Part shown: one piece after another, positions 63,150 to 64,000 of the stretch
Position numbering within the stretch: position 1 is the stretch's first letter
Layout of the letters: every line of letters starts with the position of its first letter
Origin: Anaeromyxobacter sp.
GTDB lineage: Bacteria; Myxococcota; Myxococcia; Myxococcales; Anaeromyxobacteraceae
Reading direction: 5' to 3'
Length of the DNA: 64,000 bases
NCBI GenBank assembly: GCA_016718565.1
Contig: JADKCZ010000001.1
Coordinates: 310,001 to 374,000 of the forward strand
Program-made: the position numbers and the translations under genes
The notes under the pieces: generated by a model
What the model was told of the DNA's origin: nothing
The model's input: the letters and a program-made list of their open reading frames with translations, nothing else
Database searches by the model: none

Positions 63150-64000
63150 GTGACCGCCCGCCTCCGGCTGGGCGTGGACCTGGGCGGCACCAACGCCCGC
63201 GCCGCGCTGGTGGATCAGGCCACCGGCGAGGTGGTGGCCTCCCACAAGCTGCGGCACCAGGAGCGGGAGCCGGCGGCGGTGGCCCGCACCGTGGCGGCCG
63301 CCGTGGCGGAGGCGGCCCGGCAGGCCGGCGTGGCGGTGGCGGCGCTGGGCGGGGCCGGCGTGGGCGTGGCCGGGCAGTGCCTGGGCAGCACCGGCGTGGT
63401 CCTGAACGCGCCCAACCTCGGCTGGCGGGAGGTGGCCTTCGGCGCGCTCCTGGCCGCCGAGCTCCGGCTGCCGGTGCGCATCGCCAACGACCTCTCGGTG
63501 GCGGCCTGGGGTGAGCGGGCCTTCGGCGCGGCGCGCGGGGTGGACGACGCGGTGCTGGCCTTCGTCGGCTCCGGCGTGGGGGCCGGCCTCATCCTGGGCG
63601 GGCGGCTGCACGACGGCGCCAGCGGGGTGGCCGGCGAGCTGGGCCACATCAAGGTGGCGCCGCGCGGCGCCGCGCCGCGCCAGTGCGGCTGCGGCGAGTG
63701 GGGCTGCCTCGAGGCCTACGTCGGCGGCATGAACCTGGCCGCGCGCGTGCGGGAGGACCTGGCGGAGGGGAAGGGGGCGGCCGTGCTGGCCGCCGCCGGC
63801 GGTGATCCCTCCAAGGTGTCGGCCTCGGCGGTGGAGGCCGCCTACACCGGCGGCGACCCCTACGCGCGCGAGCTGTGGTCCGAGGCCGGCGAGCTGCTCG
63901 GCACCGCGCTCGCCAACCTGTGCACCCTGCTCAACCCGGCGCGCCTGGTGCTGGGCGGCGGGGTGCTGCTGGGCTGCCCCCACCTGCTGCGTATTTCGCA
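63150..64000 (+). CDS. ROK-family glucokinase, 3' end cut by window edge
   Basis: At least 283 residues from GTG 63150. RLGVDLGGTNARAALVD (phosphate loop), NDLSVAAWGERAFGAARG with the catalytic Asp, GAGLILGGRLHDGASGVAGE, GHIKVAP and the ROK zinc motif CGCGEWGCLEAYVGG are all present. Phosphorylates glucose (or another hexose) with ATP. It follows manB with 46 nt and completes a hexose-phosphate group. Only the last few dozen residues are missing. Confidence 0.92.
   Translation, partial: MTARLRLGVDLGGTNARAALVDQATGEVVASHKLRHQEREPAAVARTVAAAVAEAARQAGVAVAALGGAGVGVAGQCLGSTGVVLNAPNLGWREVAFGALLAAELRLPVRIANDLSVAAWGERAFGAARGVDDAVLAFVGSGVGAGLILGGRLHDGASGVAGELGHIKVAPRGAAPRQCGCGEWGCLEAYVGGMNLAARVREDLAEGKGAAVLAAAGGDPSKVSASAVEAAYTGGDPYARELWSEAGELLGTALANLCTLLNPARLVLGGGVLLGCPHLLRIS

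Overview
The window is very GC-rich (about 73% by eye) and has short intergenic gaps, many GTG starts and start/stop overlaps. Several features point to a myxobacterial-type deltaproteobacterium, most likely near Anaeromyxobacter: SpoVG, HPr kinase with RapZ and a mannose-family PTS, an NtrC-type two-component system, PilZ and long Ala/Glu-rich coiled-coil proteins, RHS lipoproteins and a haem lipoprotein. The genus is an inference from content and gene order, not from a search.

Layout. (1) 1-1.8 kb: an APS-kinase-like gene cut by the window edge, a phosphotransferase and a 39-residue membrane peptide. (2) 2-4.8 kb and 9.4-11.6 kb, minus strand: a conserved housekeeping block (ispE, spoVG, prs, then rplY, pth, rpsF, rpsR, rplI). 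It is split by 4.6 kb of accessory DNA (4.77-9.39 kb) with a small secreted peptide, a three-haem lipoprotein with tandem repeats, and a repeat-rich envelope protein. (3) 11.8-17 kb: a Cys-rich small protein, hpt, a large methyltransferase-like/coiled-coil fusion and a PilZ protein. (4) 17-23 kb: a glucan and sugar-nucleotide group (GH57 enzyme, MFS exporter, galT, glgA); glgA carries an apparent one-base frameshift. (5) 23-33.9 kb: an envelope and signalling region with an S41 peptidase lipoprotein, a TPR/metallopeptidase lipoprotein, an LVIVD-repeat lipoprotein, a histidine kinase, an NtrC-type sigma54 activator, a coiled-coil exported protein and an outer-membrane protein. Two sigma54-type promoters, each with a matching pair of upstream inverted repeats, flank the kinase/activator pair. 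(6) 33.9-41.3 kb: thiO-like oxidase, a TetR regulator divergent from dinB, a metallo-beta-lactamase-fold protein, a receiver protein overlapping a DHH phosphoesterase, and two paralogous Bor-like lipoproteins. (7) 41.3-47.7 kb: hprK, rapZ, PTS IIA, IIB, IIC, IID, HPr and enzyme I, close-packed. (8) 47.8-52.1 kb: the SAM/SAH cycle (metK, an ArsR-methyltransferase regulator resembling SahR, ahcY) with palindromes and REP-like elements. (9) 52.2-58.4 kb: a 2061-residue PASTA/NHL/RHS lipoprotein. (10) 58.6-64 kb: a DsbA-like isomerase, uppP, NUDIX, mannose-1-P guanylyltransferase, phosphomannomutase and a ROK glucokinase cut by the window end.

The strongest candidate for a previously undescribed system is the self-contained sigma54 regulon at 25.8-32.7 kb: kinase, activator, two promoters and two paired activator sites. 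No rRNA, tRNA, CRISPR array or insertion sequence was seen.
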